Shown here piece after piece: positions 12,580-23,203 of a stretch of 64,000 nt of DNA (its first letter is position 1; each line of letters opens with the position of its first letter). The DNA comes from Piper betle (Eukaryota; Streptophyta; Magnoliopsida; Piperales; Piperaceae): NCBI GenBank assembly GCA_033002965.1, contig JAURVB010003404.1:1-64000 (forward strand), given 5' to 3'. Below the pieces are notes generated by a model. The model was not told the origin of the DNA. It searched no databases and saw nothing but the letters and a program-made list of their open reading frames with translations. Both the position numbers and the translations under genes were made by a program.

Positions 12580-13000
12580 AGCTACACCTTATATATCTTA
12601 TATTAACTATAATAAAAAGTAATTTAGAAAGTCTCGCAATTCAAAAATTACATAGATAAGTAAAACAATAAATAAAAAAGTAATTATAAAATTTCAATAG
12701 AATCTAATGTTTCTAATTTTTTATCGTAATTATTAAAATAATTGTATTAAAAATTAATTTTAAAATATTTATTAACTTGTGCATCTTTTAAATTTTCAAA
12801 AGGAGGTTATAATAATGTCAATAAAAGATAAAATTATATTAATTTTCTGTTTTGCACCTTACTTTTAATATATATAATTATTATTTTATAAAATATATTA
12901 AAAATTTTAAATTAAATATGCAGTTCATATGATTTAGCAATAATGAATTTAATATGCAGTTCATATTATTTCAGATGCATCTTTTATTTTGTAATAATGA
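12580..13000. repeat. AT-rich dispersed repeat, related copy at 53.26-53.59 kb
   Basis: Starts after a (TA)n run. Shares TCAAAAATTACATA, TAAAACAATAAATAA, ATTAACTTGTGCATCTTTT and TTTGCACC(T/C)TACTTTTAA with 53.26-53.59 kb, in the same order and orientation. Noncoding. The remaining DNA up to the PPR start (13001-13290) is AT-rich and holds that gene's promoter region. Confidence 0.6.
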
Positions 13001-13295
13001 ATTTACGACTTTATTTTGTTATTCTACCATACGGATTTGATCAATATTTTTTAATTCGTACATCTACTACAAAAAAATCAACGGCTTGATTTATTCATTT
13101 ATAATAAAATTATTTTTCTAGCCCGTGGAAAATAAGATTTAGCCGTCCACTGAAATAGTAAATGATTATTTAATAAAGAACATAATTATTATTTTTAAAT
13201 AAAAAAAATTGGTGATCTAATGATTCATATTAATTTTCACTACTAAATACTAATTTACAATAAGAAACGTCTCAGCTTTGACCCTGTGCCAATGA

Positions 13296-15077
13296 ATGGT
13301 TGCCGAACCCGCCACGCTCCCCGCCGCCGCCGGCGACTTTGTCGCCCTCTGCCGCGCCGGCCGCTTTTCGGCGGTCTTCACGGCCTACCACCGCCACATC
13401 TGGTCGGACCCCTCCCTCTTCTCCCACCTCCTCCAAGCCTCCATCCCCTCCCTCCCCGCCGCCCGCCGCCTCCACTCCCTCCTCCTCGGCGCCGGCGCAG
13501 CCGCCGACAAGTACCTCGCCAATCACCTCCTCCACGCCTACTCCAAGTCAGGCGACCCCGACTCCGCCGCCGCCGTCTTCCGCTCCATGCCTCGCAGGAA
13601 CGTCATGACCCACAACATCCTCATCGGTGGCCTCGTGCACGCCGGCAACATGGCCGCCGCGCGCAAGGTGTTCGACGGTATGCCGGACCGAAACGTTGCG
13701 ACCTGGAACGCGATGGTGGCGGGGCTCATCCAGTGCGAGCTCAACGAGGAAGGGCTGGACTGGTTTCGGAGGATGCGAATGGCCGGGTTCCGGCCGGACG
13801 AGTTCACTGTTGCTAGCGTGTTGAGGGGCTGCGCCGGGCTCAGAGTGGTGAGGCAGGGTTGGCAAGTTCACGGCTTTGTGATCAAATCTGGGTTGAGCTC
13901 CGATGTTGCGGTGGGGAGCTCGCTTGGGCATGCGTACATGAGCTGCTTCTGCGTGGTGGAGGGGGAGAAGGTGTTTGAGGAGTTGCCGGAGCTAAATGTG
14001 GTTGCTTGCAACACCATTATAGCTGGGAGGGCGCAAAGCGGGAGCTTTGAAGCTGCTTTGGAGCAGTTTGTGAGGATGCAAGCGGATGGGCTTCGGCCGG
14101 ACGAGATTACCATGGTGAGTGTGGTGAGTGCTTGCTCGGAGTTGGCCATGGCCGGGCATTGCCGGCAGGTACATGGGAAGGTGGTGAGGATTGGTGTGGG
14201 CTCGTCGGCGTCGGTGAGAAGTGGGATGGTGAGCATGTACTCGAAATGTGGGTGCTTGGATGATTCTGTGAAGGTTTTTGTGGAGGGCAGTGATATGGAT
14301 GTGGTGGTGTGGAGCGCCATGATTGGAGCTTATGGGTTCCATGGGCGTGGTAAGGAGGCAATCTTGCTGTTCGAGCGGATGGAAGGGGAAGGGATGGAGC
14401 CAACCGATGTGACCTTCTTGGGATTGCTTTATGCGTGTTGTCACAATGGATTGAGAGAGGAAGGTGACAGGTTCTTCAATCTGATGATCGAGAAGCATGG
14501 CCTTGCTCCCAGGTTGGAGCACTACACTTGCATGGTGGATCTCCTTGGCCGGTGCGGCCGCTTGGAAGATGCAGAGCAGCTCATCAGGACAATGCCGGTG
14601 AAGCCCGACGCGATCATATGGAGAACGTTGCTGTTTGCTTGTAAGATCCACCGGAACGCAGAGATGGCAAGGAGAGTGGCCGAGGATGTGCTCAAGTTGG
14701 ATCCCCATGACTCTGCTGCGTATGTCTTGCTCTCCAACATCCATGCTTTGGACGAGAGGTGGGTGGATGTGTCCAAGGTGAGGAGGGCCATGAAGGAGAG
14801 GAACGTCAAGAAAGAGCCCGGGATCAGCTGGTTGGAGGCGAAGAACCAGGTTCACCAGTTCTGCATGGGAGACAGGACTCACCCCGAATGGAAGTGGATC
14901 CATGAGTACTTGAATGAGCTCATGGCCGAGATGAGGAATCTTGGGTACGTCCCAGACATGGGCTCGGTGTTACACGACATGGAAGATGAGGAGAAGGAGC
15001 AGAGCTTGGCTCACCACAGTGAGAAGTTGGCCGTTGCTTTTGCTCTCATGGCCACTCCGGAGGGAGCTCCGAACTAA
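13296..15077 (+). CDS. PLS-class PPR protein, At2g41080-like, DYW domain cut short
   Basis: Single exon, 593 codons. PPR tracts fill residues about 40-500 (NILIGGLVHAGNMAAARKVFDGMPDRN, NTIIAGRAQSG, WSAMIGAYGFHGRGKEAI, HYTCMVDLLGRCGRLEDAEQLI), then the E region and the PG box PGISW near residue 508, then the start of the DYW domain with HSEKLAVAFALM near 574. Family members are organelle-targeted and bind single RNAs for C-to-U editing. The order and wording of motifs match my recollection of Arabidopsis At2g41080 (PCMP-H29), a full DYW protein. Here a TAA follows PEGAPN, before the second zinc motif and the terminal DYW. The first 300 bp are strongly GC-rich, typical of monocot gene starts. 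ATG 13296 is taken as the start; an upstream ATG at 13292 is in another frame. Confidence 0.85.
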   Translation: MVAEPATLPAAAGDFVALCRAGRFSAVFTAYHRHIWSDPSLFSHLLQASIPSLPAARRLHSLLLGAGAAADKYLANHLLHAYSKSGDPDSAAAVFRSMPRRNVMTHNILIGGLVHAGNMAAARKVFDGMPDRNVATWNAMVAGLIQCELNEEGLDWFRRMRMAGFRPDEFTVASVLRGCAGLRVVRQGWQVHGFVIKSGLSSDVAVGSSLGHAYMSCFCVVEGEKVFEELPELNVVACNTIIAGRAQSGSFEAALEQFVRMQADGLRPDEITMVSVVSACSELAMAGHCRQVHGKVVRIGVGSSASVRSGMVSMYSKCGCLDDSVKVFVEGSDMDVVVWSAMIGAYGFHGRGKEAILLFERMEGEGMEPTDVTFLGLLYACCHNGLREEGDRFFNLMIEKHGLAPRLEHYTCMVDLLGRCGRLEDAEQLIRTMPVKPDAIIWRTLLFACKIHRNAEMARRVAEDVLKLDPHDSAAYVLLSNIHALDERWVDVSKVRRAMKERNVKKEPGISWLEAKNQVHQFCMGDRTHPEWKWIHEYLNELMAEMRNLGYVPDMGSVLHDMEDEEKEQSLAHHSEKLAVAFALMATPEGAPN

Positions 15078-15250
15078 GAGTGATGAAGACACCTGTAGAG
15101 CTGTGCGTAGCTGATTGCTTCAGGCGTTGCATTGCAGTAATATATTTCCTTAGATAGATCACTTGTCGGGAAATCATGTGTTGAAGAGTAGAAATGCGAC
15201 ACCCGTAAGTCTTCAGATGGCGATTGTGTGATAGTGAGCTGTTGATTTGA
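15078..15250 (+). pseudogene. Frameshifted, decaying remainder of the DYW domain
   Basis: Directly after the stop of the PPR gene another frame reads RVMKTPVELCVADCF and then, after an in-frame TAG, ITCREIMC. These correspond to RVMKNLRVCSDCH and I..REI..RD in intact DYW domains. So the lost part is still visible but shifted out of frame near 15075 and eroded. The final CSCGDYW cannot be found. If the change is real, the protein lacks the catalytic cytidine-deaminase-like C-terminus. Confidence 0.7.
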
Positions 15251-15529
15251 ATGTTCATGTTGGTAGATTACATGGTGACGGAGGGGATGAGCGGGGTGGA
15301 ATCTAAGTTTTACATTACACATGTTTCATCATGTGTTTCTTATTAATTAATTGGGTTATTTGATCCGTAATCTACTTGAAATGTTAATACCTTTTGTGTT
15401 TGAATCATCTACGAGCTGTGATTCTGCTGTGTTCAAACTTCAAAGAGATGTCCCAATGCAGTTCATCTGAGATTTAAAACTTTGGCTAGTCTGCCTGCTG
15501 TCTGCTCCGTAAGTCCCCGCTTGTGGATT

Positions 15530-15940
15530 CAAAGTCGGTGTTCAAGTTCGATTTAGTTGGAATATATTTAAATTGTTTAATTTTTATGAGCTCGACTCTA
15601 ATATGGTTTGAACCATGAACCTTGAAGTCATTAAGGTGAATACTTATTATTTTAACTATCTTGCTTCTTTGTTATTATATTTCATATATATATAAATAAA
15701 TAAATTATAATATAAAAATTATATTATTATATTATTTTATCGAGTTGAGTTTGAGTCGAACTACAAGTCGAGTTCGAGTTACAACTGAGTCGAGTCAAGT
15801 TGAACACGACCTTGCTCAAGCTCGGCTCGTAAGATTCGAGTTCGAGTCGAGTATTTAAATGTTGAGTTTCGAGTCGAGTCGAGTCAAACCGAGCCGAACG
15901 TTAAATGCTCGCAAAGTGGCTCGTTCAATTATCAACCCTA
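15530..15940. mobile_element. hAT-type MITE, second copy, left end lost
   Basis: Shares with the 1.84-2.34 kb element the (TA)-rich core, TATTTTATCGAGTTGAG, CCTTGCTCAAGCTCGGCTCG and the right end CTCGTTCAATTATCAACCCTA. The right boundary is 15940. I find no matching left terminus or 8-bp duplication; the left end seems truncated or strongly mutated. Confidence 0.75.
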
Positions 15941-16700
15941 GGCCTCAGCTTGTTCTCCACAAATTCGAGTAATCTAACATTATATCTAATAGATATTAAA
16001 AATATGGTTTTCTTGTGAGAAAAGAGATTATTTTACATCACATTACCAACAGGCGTGAGAAATTTAAAACAAGTTATCAAAAACATAAAATTTAATTAAC
16101 CCAAAAATACCCGCCTCCGGCCAACTTGAGGTGACCTGACCTTAGGAGGCGGTGGCCCAAAACTGCCCCACTATTATTTTTTGTCCGGGCGGGCTACCCT
16201 CAATAATGGGGCGTTGGATGGTTAGACCTATCATTTTCCTTACTGTATATATGACATTGCTCTATAATCACAATTGGATAAGTAGAGAAAGTAAATATAT
16301 GTTTTATTTACTAAATCAAAATATCAATTAATTATAAATAATTGGCAATTAATACTAATTATATGTCATTGTTCGGCCATGGAATAGTCAACCACGATCT
16401 TGCTTCTTGTCGAGCTAGGATTAAGGGGTTTGGTGGGATTGAGGTACTTTTATTATATAAAGAAATTGTATAAATTAAATAAAAATAAAAATTAAGTGAT
16501 GCAAGTGAAGAATAAACACATAAAAATTTTATGTAATTTCTTAAAATTCAACTTAAATCCTTAAATTAGTCCACAAAATTTGATGATCATAAATTTACTA
16601 TTTTTTTTATAATTTACATAAAATATGAAATTTTAGACGCTTAAATTAATTCACCGGCTCCCGGCCCTAGTTTGCCTTTTTATTCCCCCACACCCCTTAT
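15941..16700. other. Intergenic
   Basis: AT-rich DNA without a recognisable gene. Nothing else stands out. Confidence 0.4.
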
Positions 16701-16920
16701 TATGGGCTTTGGCCTGCTGTTTCGCTTGGATGCATTTGAATGAAAGAAGGATCATGGGTGAGAATGATGGTACTCTTGACTTGGTGGAAAAGGTGAGTGA
16801 CGGACAAGCTGATCCAGCAGAAAAGCAACCGTCGGCTAATGCTTTGAATGAAGGCGAAAGTTTATCAGGAATATTAGGAGAAGAATCTGGTCATCAATAT
16901 AATTCCACCAAAGATCCTAA

Positions 16921-17783
16921 ACCTGAAGAACCTGCCGGAATCGGTCGATTCCGTGGCCGATTCGAATTGGATCAACAGCGTGCTGATTCGATTTCGGGGC
17001 TGAATCGGTCGGCCCCGAATCGGAGCCGAACTCGCCCGATTCACCCCGATTCCGATCGAGTTGACTCCGATTCGGAATCGGGAAGAATCGGTTTTTGGTA
17101 AATTATTAAAATACCCTAGGTATGATATTTATTAAATTATTTAAGAATGGGTAAAATGGTAATTTTAATTTCAAAACCCTAAAATTAACTCGCTCCCCCC
17201 ACTCTGCCGACGCTCGTCCGCCCTCCGTCGCCGCATTTCCGCCTCCGCCGTGCGTCCCCGACTCCGGGCTCGCCGCCGACCGGGCTGCCGACCTCTCCTC
17301 CGGCCTCGCAACGTCGCCGCCGACGTGTGGCTAGACCGAATCGGCGGTGTGACGCACAGATTGCCGCCAACTGTTCCTCCGACCGGGGATGCCGACATCG
17401 CCGCCGCCCTCACAACCGTGCCTCCGACGTGTGGCCGGCCGACAGTGTAGTGGCTGCGAGACTCGCCGCCGACCGAGCTGCCGACCGTGCCTGGTCAGTG
17501 GCATTCTCGTAATTAAAACTTGACTTACGTCTGACTCGAGTCAAAAATAATAACTAACTCTAAATAATTAAAAAAATCTTAAAAAATATTATAAAATATA
17601 ATATACACAATAGTATTAAAATGACATCAATATCTAATTTTTATATATTTATTTTATGAGTTGTCAAATATTATATATAACCAATTTGGATCTATTCAGA
17701 CCAATTCAACTGAACCGATTCCTGGCCGATTTAGACTGATTCCAATTTCGATTCCGATTCCGATTCCAATTTATGTAACGATG
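16921..17783. mobile_element. hAT-type non-autonomous element, family 2, diverged copy
   Basis: Corresponds end to end to the 48899-49778 element: CCGATTC-rich ends, TCGGTCGGCCCCGAATCGG, AAAATACCCTAGGTATGAT, GGGTAAAATGGTAATTT, a GC-rich block, then GTGGCATTCTCGTAATTAAA, CTCGAGTCAAAAATAATAA and CCGATTCCGATTCCGATT. It ends at about 17783. Flanks GATCCTAA (16913-16920) and GATCCCAA (17784-17791) match at 7 of 8 positions, a probable 8-bp target duplication. The left terminus is eroded. Confidence 0.75.
17498..17558. repeat. GACTCGAGTC module, copy 1
   Basis: Reads CATTCTCGTAATTAAA, CTTGACTTACGTCTGACTCGAGTC, AAAATAATAACTA (given in pieces). Borders the GC-rich block of the hAT family 2 element. 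Related copies at 32.51, 35.38, 39.48 and 49.46 kb. Confidence 0.75.
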
Positions 17784-17939
17784 GATCCCAATGATTTGGC
17801 CGAGGATAGGCCTGACAGTTTCTACTATAAGCACCTCAAAAAAATTAGTCTCATATCTTCAGGATCTAATAGATCGCACCATGAAAGTTGGTTCTTTAAA
17901 TTTGACCAATGACTTCGGAGGAGAATAAGAAACCTGAAG

Positions 17940-18620
17940 TTGTTGGGTTCATTCCATATCGGTTATGGATGATGTTAGTGGCTCCGTAGATGATGTTGGT
18001 GGCTCATATATAGGCTAATAAGAAAACCTTATTCCGAGAGCTAGTTTTTGGATTAAAAAAGACTCGTGATACCTATTGGGGCCAAAGGGCGTAATAGTGG
18101 TTGGTTTTAATTGGAGTTTGTAGGTGGATGTCGTCTAGTGAAGATAATGATGATTTCGGGATCCCCGATGAGTGAAGGGGAGATCCTCGAGTTTTAGATT
18201 AAGAAAAGCTCGTGATACCTATTGGGGCCAAAGGGCCTAATAGTGGTTGGTTTTAACGGAAGTTTGTTAGGTGGATGCCGGCCCCCAATAGTGGTTGGTT
18301 TTAATGGGAGTTTGTTAGATGAATGCTGTGATGATGATAATGATTTTGGGATCCCCGAGTTTTGGATTAAAAAAGGCTCGTGATACCTATTGGGGCCAAA
18401 GGGCCTAATAGTGGTTGGTTTTAATGGGAGTTTATTAGGTGGATGTCGTCTAATGAAGATGATGATGATTTCGGGAGCCTCGATGTGTGAAGGGAGATCC
18501 CCCATGTGTGAAGGAGAATTGTTTAGTTTATCCCATATAGGTCGTATAAGGTGTTAGTGACTTATATATAGGCTAATAGGAAAGCCTTATTCGAAGAAGA
18601 GCTCGTGAACTATTGCAAGT
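17940..18620. repeat. Degenerate tandem repeats of an LTR/TRIM-like sequence
   Basis: The string GATACCTATTGGGGCCAAAG occurs near 18069, 18211 and 18382, each followed by AATAGTGGTTGGTTTTAA. Copies of GATGATGATTTCGGGA follow the first and last. Both ends carry a CCATATCGGT / CCATATAGGT box and TATATATAGGCTAATA. This resembles small LTR-type repeats common near plant genes; class not certain. No protein. Confidence 0.6.
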
Positions 18621-18719
18621 TCCTTTTGGGGGTGGCTTGGGTTTGATTGTAAAGTAGAAAGTAACTCACTAAAAATAAATAAAGACAATATGGATTGAAC
18701 CCACAACCTCCAAGCCTTC

Positions 18720-19022
18720 AACTTGAACTCCTATCATCTAAGTTATCTCACTACTTTGATATAATATTATATATAAATAAATATAACTAGTTACAATTAA
18801 ATTTATTAGTATATATATATAATATAATATAATGACTATCTTATTATATTATTTTATCGAGTTGAGTTCGAGTTATAACTAAATTGAATCGAACACTACC
18901 TTACTCTAACTCGGCTCGCAGGATTCTAGTTCAAGTTGAGTTCGAGTTTGAACATTTAAATATTGACTTTCGAGTCGAGTCGAGTCAAACCAAGCCTCAC
19001 GCTCATTCAATTAATAGGCCTA
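18720..19022. mobile_element. hAT-type MITE, third copy, eroded
   Basis: Has the (TA)n core, TATTTTATCGAGTTGAG, CTCTAACTCGGCTCG, TCGAGTCGAGTCGAGTCAAAC and a right end GCTCATTCAATTAATAGGCCTA that departs from the other copies. The left boundary is not resolved. Confidence 0.65.
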
Positions 19023-19037
19023 GATAGTGGTGATAAT

Positions 19038-19184
19038 TCCTCTACCAAACATGACAAAGAAGCCAATGTAAACAAGCCTACAAATAACCATCCGGTGGAA
19101 AATTTGCGCGTTCCTCTACCAAACATGACAAAGAAGCCAATGTAAACAAGCCTACAAACAACCATCTGGTGTAAAAATTGCGCG
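19038..19184. repeat. Tandem duplication, 2 x about 73 bp
   Basis: TTCCTCTACCAAACATGAC begins both units (about 19038 and 19111), and both run to TTGCGCG with a few changes. Noncoding. Confidence 0.85.
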
Positions 19185-20420
19185 TGGGCAAAGGGAAAAC
19201 TGAAAAGAATGAAGGATGCCAAGATGGGCACAGCTGCCTACTTTCCTACCATACGTGATACACTATTTTTCATACTAATGGTAAAATGTTTCACATGCTA
19301 GGCATTTCTTGTCATGGATTGTGTATGTAACTGCAAAGAGCAAATCCTTGTTCATACTATCAGAGTTGGAATTGGCATGGCACTGCCCTTATATGTGGTT
19401 TAGAGAGAATGTTGCTTGAGGGTGAACTAGGTATGTGTATGGATTATGGCTTGGTAAATGGTGTTTACCCTAGACTTTTTGTTGAATTATCAGTCCCTAT
19501 CGAATTGCTGAACAATTTTTAAGGTTTTTAACTACTGGAACCATTTGTAGTATTATTAATTTACTTGAAAATGATTAAAAGATGGTTGATTTTTCATTAA
19601 TGTGTGAAATATGTCAATCAGTACATATGATTTTCATTGCACTTCCACTTGATACATATCGTAATGATAAACGGCTCGTCTCGCCGTAACCTATCTTGGA
19701 TTTTCAAAACTTCTGTCACTCCCGTCGTTATCTCATGCTACCGTAGGCTCTAAAGAAATTAGAATAGGAGAGCACTCGTTTTAGGGTGGGCTTGCTATTT
19801 AAATACTTTTAGCATTTATATTCATTTTAAAATCGCCAAAATTAAATGTTTTCTTCTAAGTAAGACTAGGACATATAAATAGGGTATGAAATGGAGTTCA
19901 TTTTGGTTAGGATTTTCACCTTTTTACCTTTCACTAAATGGGTAAAATAGTATTTTACCAAAGTATTTATTTTTTGATTTTGAGAAAAGTTTATATTTTT
20001 TATATTTTTACCTGTTTGGTGGGTGGTGGGGGGGGGAATGGAACGCCGTGGAAAACTTCGTCACAGATATTTTGTAGTAAAAATGTGAGAAAATAAGAAC
20101 GATGTTATTCAAATTCTTTTTTCTTTTAACCAAGCACAAAATAAAATGATAAGAAAATCAATTTATTTTTATTTTGTTTTTCGCATCTACTTCCTTTTAT
20201 TTTCTTGCCATCCAGACCGATCTTTACCCTTTGAATTAAAAACCAGACATTAATTTTTTACAATTATTTTATTATTTTTTAAATGGTCAACTCTATTTTA
20301 ATCATTTTTATTTTATTTTTAGCTCTAAAAAAACAGTTTTAAAAGGGATAATTGGGTCACCATTTACAGAGCTTCTAGCACAGTGGACATGAAGCTTGGA
20401 AAGACGTCCATCTCCTCTCC
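19185..20420. other. Intergenic, 5' flank of PGN-like gene
   Basis: AT-rich DNA with no gene recognised. The last few hundred bases should contain the promoter of the PPR gene starting at 20421. Confidence 0.4.
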
Positions 20421-22916
20421 ATGACCAGCCATCTCCGAACTGCGCCTTCCACCGCCGGAAAAATCCTCGTCAATTCCTCCTCCGGCCATGGACTCCATCA
20501 TCATCTCGCCGATGAAAACAGCGTAGTGGCATGGACGCGTTTGATATCAACGTACACCTCCAGCGGCCGCCCCAACCTTGCATGGCTCGCATTCATCGAC
20601 ATGCTCGACGCCGCCGTCCGCCCCAACGCATACACCGTCTCCAACGTGCTCAAGGCCGGCAAAGGCGTCGACGGGGGCCGCCGCTCGGGGCCCCTGCTGC
20701 ATGGCCTAGCGACCAAGCTCGGCGTGCACGGGAACATCTACGTCGAGAATGCCGTCGTGGAGGCCTATGCGTGGGGAGGTGCGATGGGGGATGCGTATAA
20801 GGTGTTTGAGGTAATGGGCGAGAGGAGTGTTGTGTCTTGGACGACCGTTGTGTCGGGTCATATGAGGAGAGGGCAAGGTGAGGCCGCCATGGTTGCCTTT
20901 CGGCGTATGCTGCAGGTAATATCGATCCTTTGCCTATTCATGCCCTGCTTCTCATATATAATATTTTCCATTACAGCAATATTTTGTGAACATTCTTCCA
21001 CCTAATTAGTAGCTGATGTGAACTTATATGTATGGAGTAACCAGATTCTTACTATTTGTTTGATACAATCAAATGATTTTTTTATTAATACAATAGATTA
21101 ATAGGAAGCATGAAATGTTAGTCACTGAGCAAGTCCACGGTTTAATGATGATCTAGCTTACATATGAAAAGAAAATTCTATGCACAACCTAGTTGTATAT
21201 CACATGCTCAGGAAAGATTTTGTCTCTGCAAGAATTAGCCTTATATATGAACTTTCTTCTTCTTTCCTTATGCCCAAAAAGACACCAGAGATCCTAAATT
21301 AGGATCTTTAGTATCTATGCGATTATAAATGACAAAATTTTGATGGACAAATGCCGATCCTGACACGTCCTTTGTCTGAGCTTCGGACTAGTAATACGAG
21401 TATTAGTTGAGTTCAATGTCTTAGTTATGAACTTATTTTATGTATCTCTTGCACCAAGTCTCCATATGATAATTATAGGAGTACAATGAGTAAAGAAACG
21501 TAGAGTAAGTGTGGGGAATTTCTTGAGGAAAGATGTAAGGAATTGATCATCGCACTCTATCCGAGTACAAGGTTTAGATTTTGGTGGCAAGATTAACATA
21601 GCATCAATGAAATTGTTTTATACCCAACATATATAAATATGGTTCATCTCCATTAGCATTTACTACTTCTTATACATGTAAGAATCAAACACATAATTAT
21701 CAAAGAGGTTAATTACATGCAGGATGGAGTGGATATGAATGAATATAGCTGCTCCATTGCTGTCAATGCCTGCGCCTCACTCGGGCTCGTCCCTTTAGGC
21801 AAGCAGCTTCATGCTGCAGCAGCCATTGCTGGCCTCACCAACAGCATCCCTGTTGCGAACTCCGTCATAGACATGTACTGCAAATGTTTCAGAATGCCTG
21901 ATGCACACCTTTGCTTCAACAACATGCTGGAAAGAGACGTTATCACTTGGAACACCATGATTGCAGGATTGAAAAGAATTGGCTCTGTGGATGCCCTCCA
22001 CCTCTTCTCTCAAATGTGCAGCATTCATGGCCACGTCAAGCCCAATTGCTTCACACTCACCACCGTCGTTGCGGCCTGCGCAAACTTGGCTGCGTTGCAC
22101 TGCGGCCAACAGATCCACGGATTTATAATTCGACGAGGTTTCGAACAAAACTTGGCTTTGGGAAATGCCCTCATGGACATGTATGCCAAATGTGGAAGTA
22201 TCGCATGCTCGCGTAACATATTCGACAGCATGGAAGATAGAGATTTAGTCTCCTGGACAACCTTGATGCTTGGCTATGGTAATCATGGCCTCGGACAGGA
22301 GGCTATTCGATTATTTGACGAAATGATCATACTGGGTTATCGACCGGATGGGGTGGTTTTCATGGGTCTTCTATGCGCCTGTAGCCATGCCGGATTACTC
22401 GACAACGGCCTCGAGTATTTCCACTCCATGCATCCACAATTTGGAGTTCCTCCAGACCTGCCCATTTATGGCTGTGTTGTTGACATGCTTGGAAGAGCAG
22501 GAAGACTTGAAGAAGCTCATGAGCTGATAAACACAATGCCATCTGAAGCAGATGAATCAATCTGGGGTGCACTTCTTGCAGCTTGCAAACTTCATAGAAA
22601 CATGGCACTGGGGAAACTGGCTGCCTCCAAGATGTTGGGGTTGAGCCCACAAGATAAGTCTGATGCCTTGATCTTCTTGTCTAATATCTTTGCTGCAGAT
22701 GGTGAATGGATGGAATTTGCAAAGACGAGGAAGTTGATGAAGGAGATGGGTAACAAGAAAGAAGCAGGTAAGAGTTGGATAGAGTTGATAGGTGATGTAT
22801 ACAGCTTTGCCACGGGAGAGACTACCAATCCTTGTTTAGGGTCGGTCTGTGAGGTGTTGAAGAACCTAAATGTAGTTATGAAAGATGCCGATTACATGCC
22901 AAATCAATTCACATAG
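20421..22916 (+). CDS. PGN: PPR protein, At1g56570 (PGN)-like, E class
   Basis: Two exons, 20421-20915 and 21723-22916, joined in phase to 1689 nt (562 residues). The donor is CTGCAG|GTAATA and the acceptor ACATGCAG|GATGG. PPR tracts run through most of the protein: SVVAWTRLISTY, RSVVSWTTVVSGHMRRG, DVITWNTMIAGLKRIG, ALMDMYAKCGS, DLVSWTTLMLGYGNHG, YGCVVDMLGRAGRLEEAHELI. The end has MGNKKEAGKSW instead of a DYW domain. This matches my recollection of Arabidopsis At1g56570, a mitochondrial PPR linked to salt and fungal resistance. It is intact. Exon 1 is GC-rich and exon 2 is not. The N-terminus is shorter than usual, so an upstream start or exon is possible. Confidence 0.85.
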
Positions 22917-22919
22917 ATG

Positions 22920-23203
22920 TTCGAAGTGACATGCAAAGAGTGTACACATCAAAGTTCACACGAGTGAAGATACACTTGTTGAACTGGGCTCTGTTTTGGT
23001 GAAAGAAGGGCATATTCTAATGCCCATTCTTTGCAGTAAAAGATCAGAAAAAATTGGGTAGCCAGGTGACCATTGACAAGAGCTTTAGGAAAATTTCATT
23101 TCATTCTTCATAAACAGCCGGATTATACAAAAATGGCTTGCAAACAAAAAAAATGATGGGAGCCAAACAAAATAATTAAATGAAATGGATTTTGAACAAT
23201 GGA
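22920..23203. other. Gap between convergent genes
   Basis: 3' flank of the PGN-like gene (+) and of the O-fucosyltransferase pseudogene (-). No further feature seen. Confidence 0.4.

Larger units (their letters stand above)
16709..17912 (+). other. Unrecognised open frame split by a hAT-type insertion
   Basis: An open frame from 16709 to 16920 (about 70 codons, acidic, with ENDGTLDLVEKVSDG and GEESGHQ) ends at the insertion. An open frame of about 43 codons resumes at the right flank (17784-17912, DPNDLAEDRPDSFYYKH). The two are in the same frame across the GATCCYAA target duplication. I do not recognise the protein. It could be an exon or captured gene fragment. No start, splice sites or homologue are assured. 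Confidence 0.35.

Noticed and set aside
13548..14903. Minus-strand frames up to 303 codons under the PPR gene
   Set aside because: Shadows of the GC-rich PPR coding strand; no family motifs.
17940..18620. CRISPR-like array
   Set aside because: Spacing is irregular and the repeats are long and degenerate; this is nuclear plant DNA and the pattern fits LTR/TRIM-type tandem repeats.
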